Shown piece after piece: positions 51,803 to 61,616 of a stretch of 64,000 bases of DNA. Positions within the stretch are counted from its first letter, which is position 1; each line of letters begins with the position of its first letter. The DNA is taken from positions 1-64,000 of the forward strand of contig NZ_LYMK01000008.1 in assembly GCF_002157355.1 (NCBI RefSeq), in the 5' to 3' direction. Source of the stretch: Variovorax sp. JS1663 (GTDB lineage: Bacteria; Pseudomonadota; Gammaproteobacteria; Burkholderiales; Burkholderiaceae_C). A program made the position numbers and the translations under genes. The notes beneath the pieces were generated by a model. It made no database searches. It was not told the origin of the DNA and was given only the letters and a program-made list of their open reading frames with translations.

Positions 51803-53320
51803 TCAGCAGCCTTCGAGCTGGAGCCGCCAGGACGTCTTCTGCCAGGCCAGCACCTCCTCGCGCAGCAGATGGGCTGATTGCGGATAGAGCTCCGCCCAGC
51901 CGCGGCGGCAACTGAGGACGAAGAAGCGGCTGTCGGTCCGGGCGAGACGCAGGCCTTCCAGGTCCGGGTCGCGCCGGGCGTGGCACAGGATCACGGCCAG
52001 GCGCAACGCGAGCAACTGCGGCACGAAGGTGTCGTCGTCCAATGTGGCTTCCAACTTGCGCAGCTTGCCCCGGTGGCCCAGCACCAGCTGACTGAGCCAG
52101 TGCATCTCGTTCACTGCGAAGCCCGGTGCGTCGGTGTTGTCCAGGATGTAGGCGCCGTGCTTGTGGTAGTCGCTGTGTGAGATGTGGGTCCCGATCTCGT
52201 GCAGCTGGGCGGCCCAGCCGATCTTCCGGAGGTTGCGTCCGGCCCGGCTGGTGGTGGCGGCGCCGCGCGAGGCCGGCTCCAGTTGCTGGAACAGGGCTGC
52301 AGCCGTATCGCCCACACGTCGTACCTGGGCGGTGTCCGCGGCGAAGCGGCTGGCCAGCCGCGCCACCGTGCTGGTGCGCAGATCGGCTACGCCTTCGTCG
52401 CGCTCCAGCAATTCATAGAGCACGCCGTGGCGCAGCGCACCCTGGGCGACGCGCATTTCCTCGATCTCCAGCAGGTCGAACACGGCCCGCAGCACGCTCA
52501 CACCGCCGCCGATCACGGCCTTGCGGTCTTCCCGCATGCCTTCGATGCGCAAGCGGTCGGTGCTGCCGGCCTTCAGCAGCCGTTCCACCAGCCAGTCCAG
52601 CCCCTCGCGGGTGATCAGGCCTGGCTTGCCGCCGGCGGCGGCAAGCACGTCGCCGACCGCGCCGATGGTGCCGGAGGCGCCGTAGGCCACGTCCCAGCGG
52701 TCGGGCACGTAGGAGGCGAGGGCGTCGTCGAGCACCGCCTTGGCCGCAATCTCGGCCGCCCGGAAGGCGGCGGTGGTGAACAGACCCTCGGGAAAATGCT
52801 TCATCGACCAGGCGACGCTGCCGACCCGGTAGGACTCCGTTACCTGCGCTTCCATGCCCTGGCCGATGATCATCTCGGTCGAGCGCCCGCCGATGTCCAC
52901 CACCAGGCGGCGCTCCTCGTTCGAGGCGTCGGTGTGGGGCAGCATGTGGGCCACGCCCTGATAGATCAGGCGCGCTTCCTCGCGGCCGGGGATGACGTCG
53001 ATGCCGAAGCCCAGGATGGTGCGCGCACGCAACAGGAATTCGTCCCGGTTGCGGGCTTCGCGCAGGGTCTGGGTGGCCACTGCGCGGACCTGAGAGCGTT
53101 TGAAACCCGCCAACCGCTCGCCGAAGCGGGCCAGGGCGTCCCAGCCGCGCTGCATGGCCTCGGGCGTGAGATTGCGGGCGGCGTCGAGGCCGTTGCCCTG
53201 GCGGACGGTTTCCTTCAGATATTCGGCGCGGTGGATCTGGCCATGGTCGACCCGGCCGATCTCGAGCCTGAAGCTGTTCGAGCCGAGATCGACCGCGGCA
53301 AGGCGGGTTCCGTTTTGCAT
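51803..53320 (-). CDS. ppx: exopolyphosphatase (Ppx/GppA family)
   Basis: 505 aa. The ASKHA ATPase fold starts AAVDLGSNSFRLEIGRV; further motifs are AVATQTLREARN, the VVDIGGRSTEMI phosphate-2 loop and GGGVSVLRAVFDLL; the C-terminal HD-type domain includes HEIGTHISHSDYHKHGAYI. It releases phosphate from polyphosphate, opposing Ppk1. The start at 53320 was chosen because the homologous LGSN motif begins 10 residues later. It is convergent with sixA and divergent from pstS; a PHO box lies upstream. Confidence 0.95.
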   Translation of the reverse strand: MQNGTRLAAVDLGSNSFRLEIGRVDHGQIHRAEYLKETVRQGNGLDAARNLTPEAMQRGWDALARFGERLAGFKRSQVRAVATQTLREARNRDEFLLRARTILGFGIDVIPGREEARLIYQGVAHMLPHTDASNEERRLVVDIGGRSTEMIIGQGMEAQVTESYRVGSVAWSMKHFPEGLFTTAAFRAAEIAAKAVLDDALASYVPDRWDVAYGASGTIGAVGDVLAAAGGKPGLITREGLDWLVERLLKAGSTDRLRIEGMREDRKAVIGGGVSVLRAVFDLLEIEEMRVAQGALRHGVLYELLERDEGVADLRTSTVARLASRFAADTAQVRRVGDTAAALFQQLEPASRGAATTSRAGRNLRKIGWAAQLHEIGTHISHSDYHKHGAYILDNTDAPGFAVNEMHWLSQLVLGHRGKLRKLEATLDDDTFVPQLLALRLAVILCHARRDPDLEGLRLARTDSRFFVLSCRRGWAELYPQSAHLLREEVLAWQKTSWRLQLEGC

Positions 53321-53423
53321 GTTGAGATGGGAGAGGCCGGTGCCCCGATCGTAGCCGCTCGGGCGGCCAAGGCAGGGCAGGCGGGAGCCGCGCAACAAGG
53401 GGGCTTCCGAGGCTAGGTGGCGA

Positions 53424-53443
53424 ACATGACGTTTGTGTGACAG
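53424..53443 (-). promoter_or_regulatory. PHO box upstream of ppx
   Basis: On the minus strand CTGTCAC and ACGTCAT half-sites begin 11 bp apart, the PhoB spacing, about 105 bp upstream of the ppx start codon, in the ppx-pstS divergent region. Confidence 0.65.
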
Positions 53444-53491
53444 CGTCATACAATCCAGCGCCCCCGAAGCCGGATTTCCCTCTGGCGAACG

Positions 53492-53511
53492 GTGTCACAC
53501 CGATGTCACAC
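53492..53511 (+). promoter_or_regulatory. PHO box upstream of pstS
   Basis: GTGTCAC (53492) and ATGTCAC (53503) are half-sites exactly 11 bp apart, 65 bp upstream of the pstS start. Confidence 0.85.
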
Positions 53512-53577
53512 AAGCTTCCTAGAGTCGCTGCCAAGTCCCCGGCAAGGGGTTCTTTGCACATCCCAGAAGGAAGCTTC

Positions 53578-54615
53578 ATGAAGACGACGTTCAAGTTTGC
53601 AGCCGCCGGCCTGTTTGCCGCGGCCCTGGCCCAAGTCCCCGCGCTCGCGCAGGACGCCACAGGTGCCGGCGCAAGCTTCCCGGCTCCGCTGTATTCGAAG
53701 TGGGCCGCCGACTTCAACAAGGCCACCGGCGCCAAGATCAACTACCAGTCCGTCGGCTCGGGCGCCGGCATCAAGCAGATCGATGCCAAGACCGTCGATT
53801 TCGGCGCCTCCGACATGCCCCTGACCGACGAGGAACTCAAGGCCAAGGGCCTGCTTCAGTTCCCCACCGTCATCGGCGGCGTGATTCCGGTGGTCAACAT
53901 TCAGGGCATCAAGCCCGGTGAGCTCAAGCTCAACGGGCAGGTGCTGGGCGACATCTACCTCGGCAAGATCACCAAGTGGAACGATCCGGCGATCAAGGCG
54001 ATCAACGGCTCGCTCAACCTGCCTGATGCGGCCATCGCCCCGGTCCGCCGCGCCGACGGTTCGGGCACGACCTTCCTGTTCACCAACTACCTGAGCAAGG
54101 CCAACCCCGACTGGAAGGCGAAGGTGGGCGACGGCACGGCGGTCAACTGGCCCACCGGCGCAGGCGGCAAGGGCAACGAGGGCGTGGCCCAGTTCGTGAG
54201 CAAGCTGCCCAACTCGATCGGCTACGTCGAGTACGCCTACGTCAAGCAGAACAAGATGACGTACGCCCAGATGCAGAACGCGGCCGGCAGCTTCGTCAAT
54301 CCGGACGACGACGCCTTCAAGGCCGCCGCGGCCGGTGCCGACTGGTCCAAGACCTTCTACCAGGTGCTGACCAACCAGCCCGGCAAGGACTCGTGGCCCA
54401 TCACCGGTGCCACCTTCATCCTGATGCACAAGACCCAGGACAAGCCGGCCCAGGCCACCACCACGCTCAAGTTCTTCGACTGGGCCTACAAGAACGGCGA
54501 CAAGACTGCCGGTGATCTGGACTACGTGCCGATGCCCGAGAAGGTGAAGGGCGCCATCAGCACCGCCTGGGGCGAGATCAAGGACGCGTCGGGCAAGCCC
54601 GTCGCCTACAAGTAA
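53578..54615 (+). CDS. pstS: phosphate ABC transporter periplasmic binding protein PstS
   Basis: 345 aa. A signal peptide ([19 protein letters not shown], cleavage after ALA-Q) precedes the mature start [18 protein letters not shown]. The phosphate-site residues are in [18 protein letters not shown], and [17 protein letters not shown]. It binds Pi for PstCAB and acts in PhoR signalling. Preceded by a PHO box and AGAAGGAAG ribosome-binding site; 16 bp before pstC. Confidence 0.97.
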   Translation: MKTTFKFAAAGLFAAALAQVPALAQDATGAGASFPAPLYSKWAADFNKATGAKINYQSVGSGAGIKQIDAKTVDFGASDMPLTDEELKAKGLLQFPTVIGGVIPVVNIQGIKPGELKLNGQVLGDIYLGKITKWNDPAIKAINGSLNLPDAAIAPVRRADGSGTTFLFTNYLSKANPDWKAKVGDGTAVNWPTGAGGKGNEGVAQFVSKLPNSIGYVEYAYVKQNKMTYAQMQNAAGSFVNPDDDAFKAAAAGADWSKTFYQVLTNQPGKDSWPITGATFILMHKTQDKPAQATTTLKFFDWAYKNGDKTAGDLDYVPMPEKVKGAISTAWGEIKDASGKPVAYK

Positions 54616-54631
54616 TAGCGGACCGGCGCGT

Positions 54632-55705
54632 ATGAGCAGCACCCCGCTCGACCACGCGCCGACTTCGGAGCGACCCGTGTCATCCACTTTCCCCGCTGCC
54701 GCCAATCCCCTCGACCTGCCGGCCGAGGGCGCACGCGCCAACACCAGTCCGCCGCCCGTGCGCAAGCCGCGCACCGGCGCCACCACAGACCGCCTGTTCG
54801 GATGGGCCGCCAAGGGCGCTGCGCTGCTCACGCTCGCGATGCTGATCGGCATCCTGCTGTCGCTGCTGGCCGGTGCCTGGCCCGCCATCGCCAAGTTCGG
54901 CCTCGGATTCCTCACCAGCAGCGTGTGGGATCCGGTGCAGAACGAGTACGGCGGCCTGGTGATGATCTACGGGACGCTCGCCACCTCGCTGATCGCGCTG
55001 ATCATCGCGGTGCCGGTGAGCTTCGGCATCGCGCTGTTCCTGACCGAGATGTCGCCGGCCTGGCTGAAGCGGCCGCTCGGCACCGCCATCGAGTTGCTCG
55101 CTGCCGTTCCGTCGATCGTGTACGGCATGTGGGGCCTGCTGGTGTTCGGGCCGATCCTGTCCACCTACGTGCAGCAGCCGCTGCAGAAACTCTTCGCCGG
55201 GGTGCCCTACCTCGGCGCGCTGGTGTCCGGCCCGCCGGTGGGCATCGGCATCCTGTCGGCCGGGATCATCCTGGCGATCATGATCATTCCCTTCATCGCC
55301 TCGGTGATGCGTGACGTGTTCGAGGTCACCCCGCCGCTGCTCAAGGAGTCGGCCTACGGGCTCGGCTCCACGACCTGGGAAGTGGTCTCGAAGGTGGTGC
55401 TGCCCTACACCAAGGCCGGCGTCATCGGCGGCATCATGCTCGGCCTCGGCCGCGCGCTGGGCGAGACGATGGCGGTCACCTTCGTGATCGGCAACACCAA
55501 CCAGCTCAATTCGCTGTCGGTCTTCGAGGCCGCCAACAGCATCACCTCGGTGCTGGCCAACGAGTTCGCCGAGGCCGGCGCGGGCCTGCACCAGGCCTCG
55601 CTGATGTACCTGGGCCTGGTGCTGTTCTTCATCACCTTCGTGGTGCTTTCGCTGTCCAAGCTGCTGCTGCAGCAGATGCAGAAGAGCGAGGGCAAGAAGT
55701 CATGA
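54632..55705 (+). CDS. pstC: phosphate ABC transporter permease PstC
   Basis: 357 aa, with a ~60-residue hydrophilic N-terminal leader (rich in Ala/Pro) before six transmembrane helices. The EAA-type loop is [28 protein letters not shown], preceded by [15 protein letters not shown]. It forms the membrane channel with PstA. Its stop overlaps the pstA ATG by 4 bp. A Met inside the leader could be an alternate start, but the first ATG follows the pstS stop closely. Confidence 0.96.
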   Translation: MSSTPLDHAPTSERPVSSTFPAAANPLDLPAEGARANTSPPPVRKPRTGATTDRLFGWAAKGAALLTLAMLIGILLSLLAGAWPAIAKFGLGFLTSSVWDPVQNEYGGLVMIYGTLATSLIALIIAVPVSFGIALFLTEMSPAWLKRPLGTAIELLAAVPSIVYGMWGLLVFGPILSTYVQQPLQKLFAGVPYLGALVSGPPVGIGILSAGIILAIMIIPFIASVMRDVFEVTPPLLKESAYGLGSTTWEVVSKVVLPYTKAGVIGGIMLGLGRALGETMAVTFVIGNTNQLNSLSVFEAANSITSVLANEFAEAGAGLHQASLMYLGLVLFFITFVVLSLSKLLLQQMQKSEGKKS

Positions 55706-56589
55706 GCAGTACCGCGGAAAAGCTCCTCAGTGCCAAAACGCTCCACGAGACGCGTGCGGCCAAGTTCGCGAGCCGGAAGCGCATCAACGTCATCGCGCTG
55801 TCGATGTCGCTGGCCGCGATGGCCTTCGGCGTGTTCTGGCTGATCTGGATCCTCTGGGAAACGCTGCGGCTGGGCGTGGGCGGCCTGGCGATCGCCACCT
55901 TCACCGAGATGACGCCGCCGCCCAACGAGGCGGGCGGCATCGCCAACGCGATCTTCGGTTCGCTGGCGATGGTGCTGCTGGCCACCTTCGTGGGTACGCC
56001 GATCGGCATCATGGCCGGCATCTACCTGGCGGAATACAACCCCAAGGGCCTGCTGGCAAGCGTGACGCGCTTCGTCAACGACATCCTGCTGTCGGCGCCC
56101 TCGATCGTGATCGGCCTGTTCGTCTATGCGATCGCGGTGGCCTATTTCAAGAGCTTCTCCGGCCTGGCCGGTGCGCTGGCGCTGGCGCTGATCGTGATCC
56201 CGGTCGTGATCCGCACCACCGAGAACATGCTGCAACTCGTGCCTCCGGGCCTGCGTGAGGCCGCCTATGCACTCGGCACGCCGAAGTGGCGCGTGATCAT
56301 GAACATCACGCTGCGCGCGGCGCGCGCCGGTGTGGTCACGGGTGTGCTCCTGGCGGTGGCGCGCATCGCCGGAGAGACCGCGCCGCTGCTCTTCACCGCC
56401 CTCAACAACCAGTTCTGGACCGCCGACATGACCCAGCCGATGGCGAGCCTGCCGGTAACCATCTTCAAGTTCGCGATGAGCCCCTACGAGAACTGGCAGC
56501 AGCTGGCCTGGGCCGGCGTGTTCCTGATCACCATCGCCGTGCTGGCGCTCAACATCCTTGCCCGCGTCGTGACGCGCAACAAATTCTGA
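55702..56589 (+). CDS. pstA: phosphate ABC transporter permease PstA
   Basis: 295 aa with six membrane helices. The EAA loop is [28 protein letters not shown], and the pair [13 protein letters not shown] aligns with PstC. It partners PstC. ATGA overlap with pstC and 5 bp before pstB. Confidence 0.96.
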   Translation: MSSTAEKLLSAKTLHETRAAKFASRKRINVIALSMSLAAMAFGVFWLIWILWETLRLGVGGLAIATFTEMTPPPNEAGGIANAIFGSLAMVLLATFVGTPIGIMAGIYLAEYNPKGLLASVTRFVNDILLSAPSIVIGLFVYAIAVAYFKSFSGLAGALALALIVIPVVIRTTENMLQLVPPGLREAAYALGTPKWRVIMNITLRAARAGVVTGVLLAVARIAGETAPLLFTALNNQFWTADMTQPMASLPVTIFKFAMSPYENWQQLAWAGVFLITIAVLALNILARVVTRNKF

Positions 56590-56594
56590 CCATC

Positions 56595-57377
56595 ATGGCA
56601 AACACCACCGTCGCACAACCGGCCCGCGCGAAGATCTCGGTCAAGGACCTGAACTTCTACTACGGCAAGTTCCACGCGCTCAAGGGCATCAACCTCGAGA
56701 TTCCCGAGAACAAGGTCACGGCCTTCATCGGCCCCTCGGGCTGCGGCAAGTCCACCCTGCTGCGCACCTTCAACCGCATGTTCGAGCTCTATCCCGAGCA
56801 GCGCGCCGAGGGCGTGATTGCGCTGGACGGCGAGAACCTGCTGACCTCCAAGCAGGACGTGGCGCTGATCCGCGCCAAGGTCGGCATGGTGTTCCAGAAG
56901 CCCACGCCCTTCCCGATGTCGATCTACGACAACATCGCCTTCGGCGTGAAGCTGTTCGAAAACCTGAGCGCGTCCGAGATGGACGACCGCGTCGAATGGG
57001 CACTCAAGAAGGCGGCGCTGTGGACCGAAGTGCGGGACAAGCTGCAGCAGAGCGGTTCGGGCCTCTCCGGCGGCCAGCAGCAGCGCCTGTGCATCGCCCG
57101 TGGCATCGCGATCAAGCCCGAGGTGCTCCTGCTCGACGAGCCCTGCTCGGCGCTTGACCCGATCTCGACGGCGAAGATCGAGGAACTGATCGCCGAACTG
57201 AAGAACGAATACACCGTGGTCATCGTGACCCACAACATGCAGCAGGCGGCGCGTTGCAGCGACTACACCGCCTACATGTACCTGGGAGACCTGATCGAAT
57301 TCGGCGCTACCGAAGAGCTATTCTTCAAGCCGAAGCGCAAGGAAACCGAGGACTACATCACCGGCCGTTTCGGCTGA
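56595..57377 (+). CDS. pstB: phosphate ABC transporter ATP-binding protein PstB
   Basis: 260 aa. Walker [11 protein letters not shown]-loop [15 protein letters not shown], signature [16 protein letters not shown], Walker [14 protein letters not shown] and H-switch [12 protein letters not shown] are all intact; [11 protein letters not shown] near the C-terminus is typical of PstB. It powers Pi import. The start at 56595 fits the family; the frame opens earlier inside pstA. It is 10 bp before phoU. Confidence 0.98.
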   Translation: MANTTVAQPARAKISVKDLNFYYGKFHALKGINLEIPENKVTAFIGPSGCGKSTLLRTFNRMFELYPEQRAEGVIALDGENLLTSKQDVALIRAKVGMVFQKPTPFPMSIYDNIAFGVKLFENLSASEMDDRVEWALKKAALWTEVRDKLQQSGSGLSGGQQQRLCIARGIAIKPEVLLLDEPCSALDPISTAKIEELIAELKNEYTVVIVTHNMQQAARCSDYTAYMYLGDLIEFGATEELFFKPKRKETEDYITGRFG

Positions 57378-57387
57378 AAGGGGCGAC

Positions 57388-58089
57388 ATGACCGAAAAAC
57401 ACCTCTCCAGCCAGTTCGACAGCGAACTCAACACGGTCTCATCTCGCGTGATGGAGCTCGGCGGCATGGTCGAGTCCCAGATCAGCCAGGCCGTATATGC
57501 GTTGGCGCAGTTCGACACGGACGCGGCAGACCGGGTGATCGAGACCGAGACGCGCGTCAATGCGATGGAGATCGAGATCGACCGCGAGCTGTCGTCGATC
57601 ATCGCGCGGCGCCAGCCGACCGCGCGCGACCTGCGCCTCCTGATCGCCATCTCCAAGACCACCGCCAATCTGGAGCGCGTGGGCGACGAGGCCAACAAGA
57701 TCGCGCGCATGGTCAAGTCGATCATCGAGAGCGGCTCGGCGCGGGCGCTGCCGTCCACCGAGCTGCGCATCGCCGCCGACCTGGCCTCTGGCCTGCTGCG
57801 CAAGGCGCTCGACGCCTTCGCGCGTCTGGACACGGCTGCTGCGTTGTCGATCCTCAAGGACGACGACCTGATCGACAAGGAGTTCGACGGCTTCGTGCGC
57901 AAGCTGGTCACCTACATGATGGAAGACCCGCGGACCATCTCGGCCAGCCTGGACCTGCTGTTCCTGGCCAAGGCGATCGAGCGCATCGGCGATCATGCGA
58001 AGAACATCGCGGAGTTCATCATCTACATCGTCAAGGGCGCCGACGTCCGGCACACCTCGATGCAGGACATCGAATCCGCATTGCAATGA
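57388..58089 (+). CDS. phoU: phosphate signalling protein PhoU
   Basis: 233 aa, two tandem three-helix PhoU domains with the metal-type motifs ETRVNAMEIEID and LFLAKAIERIGDHAKNIAE; the first domain also shows LLIAISKTTANLERVGDEANKI. It links PstSCAB to PhoR, preventing phosphorylation of PhoB when Pi is sufficient. Ends the pst operon before a repeat-like intergenic element and phoB. Confidence 0.96.
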   Translation: MTEKHLSSQFDSELNTVSSRVMELGGMVESQISQAVYALAQFDTDAADRVIETETRVNAMEIEIDRELSSIIARRQPTARDLRLLIAISKTTANLERVGDEANKIARMVKSIIESGSARALPSTELRIAADLASGLLRKALDAFARLDTAAALSILKDDDLIDKEFDGFVRKLVTYMMEDPRTISASLDLLFLAKAIERIGDHAKNIAEFIIYIVKGADVRHTSMQDIESALQ

Positions 58090-58198
58090 GCTCTCCCCCA
58101 GGCTACGCGCACTTCGTGTCGCTCCGCCAACCCCCTCACCGGGGGCAACACCAGCGGCCCGGCAAAGCCGGTTCCGCGGTGTTTGCTGGAAAGAAATC
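58090..58198. repeat. structured intergenic element between phoU and phoB
   Basis: The gap holds hairpin-forming blocks CCCCCTCACCGGGGG and CCGGC-AAA-GCCGG and a segment TACGCGCACTTCGTGTCGCT. From memory, closely similar sequence recurs in intergenic regions of Variovorax and related genomes as a dispersed element; only one copy is present in this window, so this cannot be shown here. It separates phoU from phoB and may attenuate readthrough. Confidence 0.4.
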
Positions 58199-58215
58199 AT
58201 GAAGGCCCTTGTTGA

Positions 58216-58908
58216 ATGAAGAAACCCCGCGTCCTGATCGTCGAAGACGAGTCCTCGATCGCCGAACTGATTGCCGTCAACCTGCGCCACAACGGCTTCG
58301 AGCCGATCTGGGCCGAGGACGGCGACTCGGCGCAGCGCGAGATCGATGCCTTCCTGCCCGATCTCGTGCTGCTCGACTGGATGCTGCCCGGCCAGAGCGG
58401 CCTGCAGCTCGCGCGCCACTGGCGCAAGGACCCGCGCACCAAGACCATGCCCATCCTGATGCTGACGGCGCGCGGCGACGAGCCCGACAAGGTCGCCGGG
58501 CTGGACGCGGGGGCGGACGACTACATCACCAAGCCTTTCTCCACGCAGGAACTGCTGGCCCGCATCCGCGCCGTACTGCGCCGCCGCGCGCCTGAGGTGG
58601 TGACCGAGCGGGTCGAGATCGGCGAGCTGGCCCTGGACACCGCCACCCACCGCGTGACCTGGCAGGGCGCGCCGCTGAAGGTGGGCCCCACCGAGTTCAA
58701 GCTGCTCGGCTACCTGATGCAGCATGCAGAGCGCGTGCACAGCCGCGCGCAGCTGCTGGACAAGGTCTGGGGTGACCATGTCTACATCGAGGAGCGCACG
58801 GTCGACGTGCACGTCAAGCGCCTGCGCGAGTCGCTCGGCCCGGCGGCGCCGATGGTCGAGACGGTGCGCGGCGCAGGCTACAGGCTGACCGCCCAGGTCG
58901 CGGTGTGA
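58216..58908 (+). CDS. phoB: phosphate regulon response regulator PhoB
   Basis: 230 aa OmpR-class regulator. Receiver domain: acidic pair in IVEDESSI, phospho-acceptor Asp54 (LLDWMLPGQ), Lys106 in ITKPF. The winged-helix effector ends with RTVDVHVKRLRESLGP and GAGYRLTA. It binds PHO boxes such as those before ppk1, ppx and pstS. A six-codon frame (58199-58219) ends overlapping its ATG, so its translation could be coupled. phoR follows. Confidence 0.97.
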   Translation: MKKPRVLIVEDESSIAELIAVNLRHNGFEPIWAEDGDSAQREIDAFLPDLVLLDWMLPGQSGLQLARHWRKDPRTKTMPILMLTARGDEPDKVAGLDAGADDYITKPFSTQELLARIRAVLRRRAPEVVTERVEIGELALDTATHRVTWQGAPLKVGPTEFKLLGYLMQHAERVHSRAQLLDKVWGDHVYIEERTVDVHVKRLRESLGPAAPMVETVRGAGYRLTAQVAV

Positions 58909-58948
58909 GGTGCGCGCCGCCGGTGACCCGGCGGCACAATGGGTGGGC

Positions 58949-60292
58949 ATGCCGTTTCGTATCGCTACTTTCCTGATCGCCTCCTGCGTTGGAGGGGCGC
59001 TCGTCTCGGCCGTGTTCGGGCTGCACTACCTGTGGCTGGGCGCCTGGCTCGGCGTGGTGGTGTGGCTGTGCCTCGATGCCTGGCGCGCCCAGCGGCTGCT
59101 GCATGTGCTGCGCAACGATGCCGCCGGGCTGCCGTCGCGCGGCCCAGGTGTCTGGGGCGAGATGGCCGAGCGCATCCGTAAGCTGTTGCGCACGCGCGAG
59201 CAGCAGGCCCGGCAGGCCGAGGACCGGCTGCAGGAGTTCCTGGCCGCCATCCAGGCCTCGCCCAACGGCGTGGTGCTGCTGGACGAGCAGGGCCGCATCG
59301 AGTGGTGCAACCAGACCGCGGCTGGCCAGTTCGGTATCGATGCCGAACGCGATTTGCTGCAGCACCTGTCGAACCTCGTGCGCGATCCCGCCTTCGTGGC
59401 TTACCTGGCGTCCTGGAACTACAGCCGCGACGTGGTGATCGATGCGCCGTCGAAGATCCACGGGCACCGCGGCCAACCGATGCGGCTGTCGGTGCAGGTG
59501 CATCCCTATGCCGGCAATCGCCGCATGCTGCTCACGCGCGACATCACCTTGCTGGAGCAGGCCGAGGCGATGCGGCGCGACTTCGTCGCCAACGTCTCGC
59601 ACGAGATCCGCACGCCGCTCACCGTGCTGGCCGGCTTTGTCGAGACCCTGCAGAACCTGCCGCTGGATGCGCAGGAGCGCTCCCGCTACCTCGCGCTGAT
59701 GAGCCAGCAGTCGCACCGCATGGAGACGCTGGTCAACGACCTGCTGACACTGTCGCGCCTGGAAGGCAGCGCCGCGCCGCCCGCGAACCGCTGGACCCGC
59801 ATGCGCGCGCTGATGGCGCAGTGCGAGGACGAGGGCCGCGGCCTCTCGGCCCGTCTGAACGCGCAGGGGCACCGGCTGAGCTTCTCGCTGGAGACCGATT
59901 CCGAGGTCGCCGGCGCGGCCACCGAGTTGCAGAGCGCGATGTCCAACCTGCTCAGCAACGCCATCCGCTACACCCCCGGCGGCGGCGAGGTGGCGGTGAC
60001 CTGGCGCCTGCTGCCGGACGGCCGCGGCGAATACGCGGTGCGCGACAGCGGCCCCGGCATCGCGGCCGAGCACATTCCGCGGCTGACCGAGCGCTTCTAC
60101 CGCATCGACCGCAGCCGCTCTCGCGAGACCGGCGGCACTGGCCTCGGGCTGGCGATCGTGAAGCACGTGGCGCAGCGGCACGGCGCCGAGTTGCGCATCG
60201 AGAGCGTCGTCGGCAAGGGCTCGCGCTTCGCGCTGGTCTTCCCAGTCACGCGCCTGCGGCAAGCACCGCAGCTGAGCGTCGCCGCCGCCTGA
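58949..60292 (+). CDS. phoR: phosphate regulon sensor histidine kinase PhoR
   Basis: 447 aa from ATG 58949; a GTG at 58910 would add 13 residues that are not hydrophobic. Two N-terminal membrane helices, without a large periplasmic domain, are followed by a PAS domain (EFLAAIQASPNGVVLLDEQG). H-box VSHEIRTPLT (His208) and HATPase boxes (NLLSNAIRYTPGG, DSGPGIA, GGTGLGLAIVKH) are intact. It phosphorylates PhoB when Pi is low. Its 3' end overlaps the convergent MATE gene by 47 bp. Confidence 0.95.
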   Translation: MPFRIATFLIASCVGGALVSAVFGLHYLWLGAWLGVVVWLCLDAWRAQRLLHVLRNDAAGLPSRGPGVWGEMAERIRKLLRTREQQARQAEDRLQEFLAAIQASPNGVVLLDEQGRIEWCNQTAAGQFGIDAERDLLQHLSNLVRDPAFVAYLASWNYSRDVVIDAPSKIHGHRGQPMRLSVQVHPYAGNRRMLLTRDITLLEQAEAMRRDFVANVSHEIRTPLTVLAGFVETLQNLPLDAQERSRYLALMSQQSHRMETLVNDLLTLSRLEGSAAPPANRWTRMRALMAQCEDEGRGLSARLNAQGHRLSFSLETDSEVAGAATELQSAMSNLLSNAIRYTPGGGEVAVTWRLLPDGRGEYAVRDSGPGIAAEHIPRLTERFYRIDRSRSRETGGTGLGLAIVKHVAQRHGAELRIESVVGKGSRFALVFPVTRLRQAPQLSVAAA

Positions 60293-61616
60293 GCGTGGCG
60301 AGCAGCAGCAGCACCAGCAGCACCGCGGCAAGCGTGAGCGCCAGGGTGCTCATGAGCCAGAAGGCGAGAGGCGACTGCATGGCCGGCCAGGGGCCGATGC
60401 CGCGGTAGGCCAGCAAGTAGCTGCCGCCCAGTCCTACACCCCACAGCAGGGTGCAGTACAGCACCAGCGGCATCACCGTCACGCGGTAGCAGCGCAGCAG
60501 GAAGACGCACAGCGTCTGCACCGCGTCGGCGACGTGGTAGCCGGCGGTCGCCAGGAGCAGCGTGGCACCGAGCGCCACGACCGTGGGGTTGTCGGAGTAG
60601 ATGGCCGCCAGCGGCTCGCGCAAGAGGGCCATGGCCGTCCCGAACAGCAGGGCGCAGAGGATCGCCAGCTCGAAGCCCCTGGCGCAGGCGCGGCGAGCGA
60701 GCGTGGCGTCGCCGGCGCCGAGCCAGAAGCTCACCCGCGCGCTGGTCGCGATGGACAGCGACAGCGGCGCCATGTAGGCGACAGCCGTGAGGTTCGCGGC
60801 GATCTGATGGGCCGCGGTGGCGGCGGTGCCCAGGCGCGCGATGAAGAGAGCCATCAGCGTGAAGGAGGTGACCTCCACCAGTACCGCGAGACCCGCCGGA
60901 ATGCCCAGCCGCGCGAACTGGCCGAGCTGTTGCCAGTCGGGTGCCTCGATGCGCTGCCACAGGCGGTAGGTGCGGTAGAACGGCTGGCTGCGCAACAGCC
61001 AGATCGCACAGCCGAGCAGAGTCCAGTTCACGGCCAGGGTGGCCCAGCCGCAGCCCACCAGGCCCAGCGCCGGAAGGCCGGCACCGCCGAAGGCGAACCA
61101 GATCGTCAGGGGCAGCTTTGGCAGCAGCGAGCCCATCTGCAGCCAGGTCACGAGCTGCGGCCGGCCCAGGCTCTGGTTGAGGGTGCTGAACAGGCGAAAC
61201 AGCAGCGTGGGCGGCAGGGCGAAGGCGAGCACCCGCAGGTAGGCCTCGACGTCGGCGCGCATGGCCTGCGGTACCTCGGCCCAGCGCAGCAGCGGCGCGG
61301 GGAAGAGCAGGATCGCCATGCCCAGGCCCATGGCCAGCAGGCAGAGATAAAGCGACTGCCGCACCGAACCGCCGACCTCGGCCGTGCGCTGCGCGCCGTG
61401 CAGCTCGGCCCAGACCGGCAGCAGGGCCTGCATCATTCCCATCAACGCGACGTAGACGCTGACGTAGATGGCGGAGCCCACCGACAGCGCTGCCAGCGCG
61501 CCCTCGGCATAGCGGCCTGCCACGATGGCGTCGGTGACACTGAAAGCCATCACGGCCAACTGGCCTGCCAGGACCGTCCCCGCGTGCCTGGCGATGATCC
61601 GCCGCTCGCTGGTCAA
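60246..61616 (-). CDS. MATE family efflux transporter
   Basis: 456 aa with 12 membrane helices; motifs RHAGTVLAGQLAVMAFSVTDAIVAGRY, ALLPVWAELHGA and, in the second half, AHQIAANLTAVAYMAPLSLSIATSARV. It should export cationic compounds in exchange for Na+ or H+. The start I assign is a TTG at 61616 overlapping the upstream gene's stop (TTGA), since the homologous ERRIIARHAG follows at once and the next Met (VMAF) is inside TM1. An ATG start further in would break helix 1. Confidence 0.88.
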   Translation of the reverse strand: MTSERRIIARHAGTVLAGQLAVMAFSVTDAIVAGRYAEGALAALSVGSAIYVSVYVALMGMMQALLPVWAELHGAQRTAEVGGSVRQSLYLCLLAMGLGMAILLFPAPLLRWAEVPQAMRADVEAYLRVLAFALPPTLLFRLFSTLNQSLGRPQLVTWLQMGSLLPKLPLTIWFAFGGAGLPALGLVGCGWATLAVNWTLLGCAIWLLRSQPFYRTYRLWQRIEAPDWQQLGQFARLGIPAGLAVLVEVTSFTLMALFIARLGTAATAAHQIAANLTAVAYMAPLSLSIATSARVSFWLGAGDATLARRACARGFELAILCALLFGTAMALLREPLAAIYSDNPTVVALGATLLLATAGYHVADAVQTLCVFLLRCYRVTVMPLVLYCTLLWGVGLGGSYLLAYRGIGPWPAMQSPLAFWLMSTLALTLAAVLLVLLLLATLRRRRRSAAVLAAGA

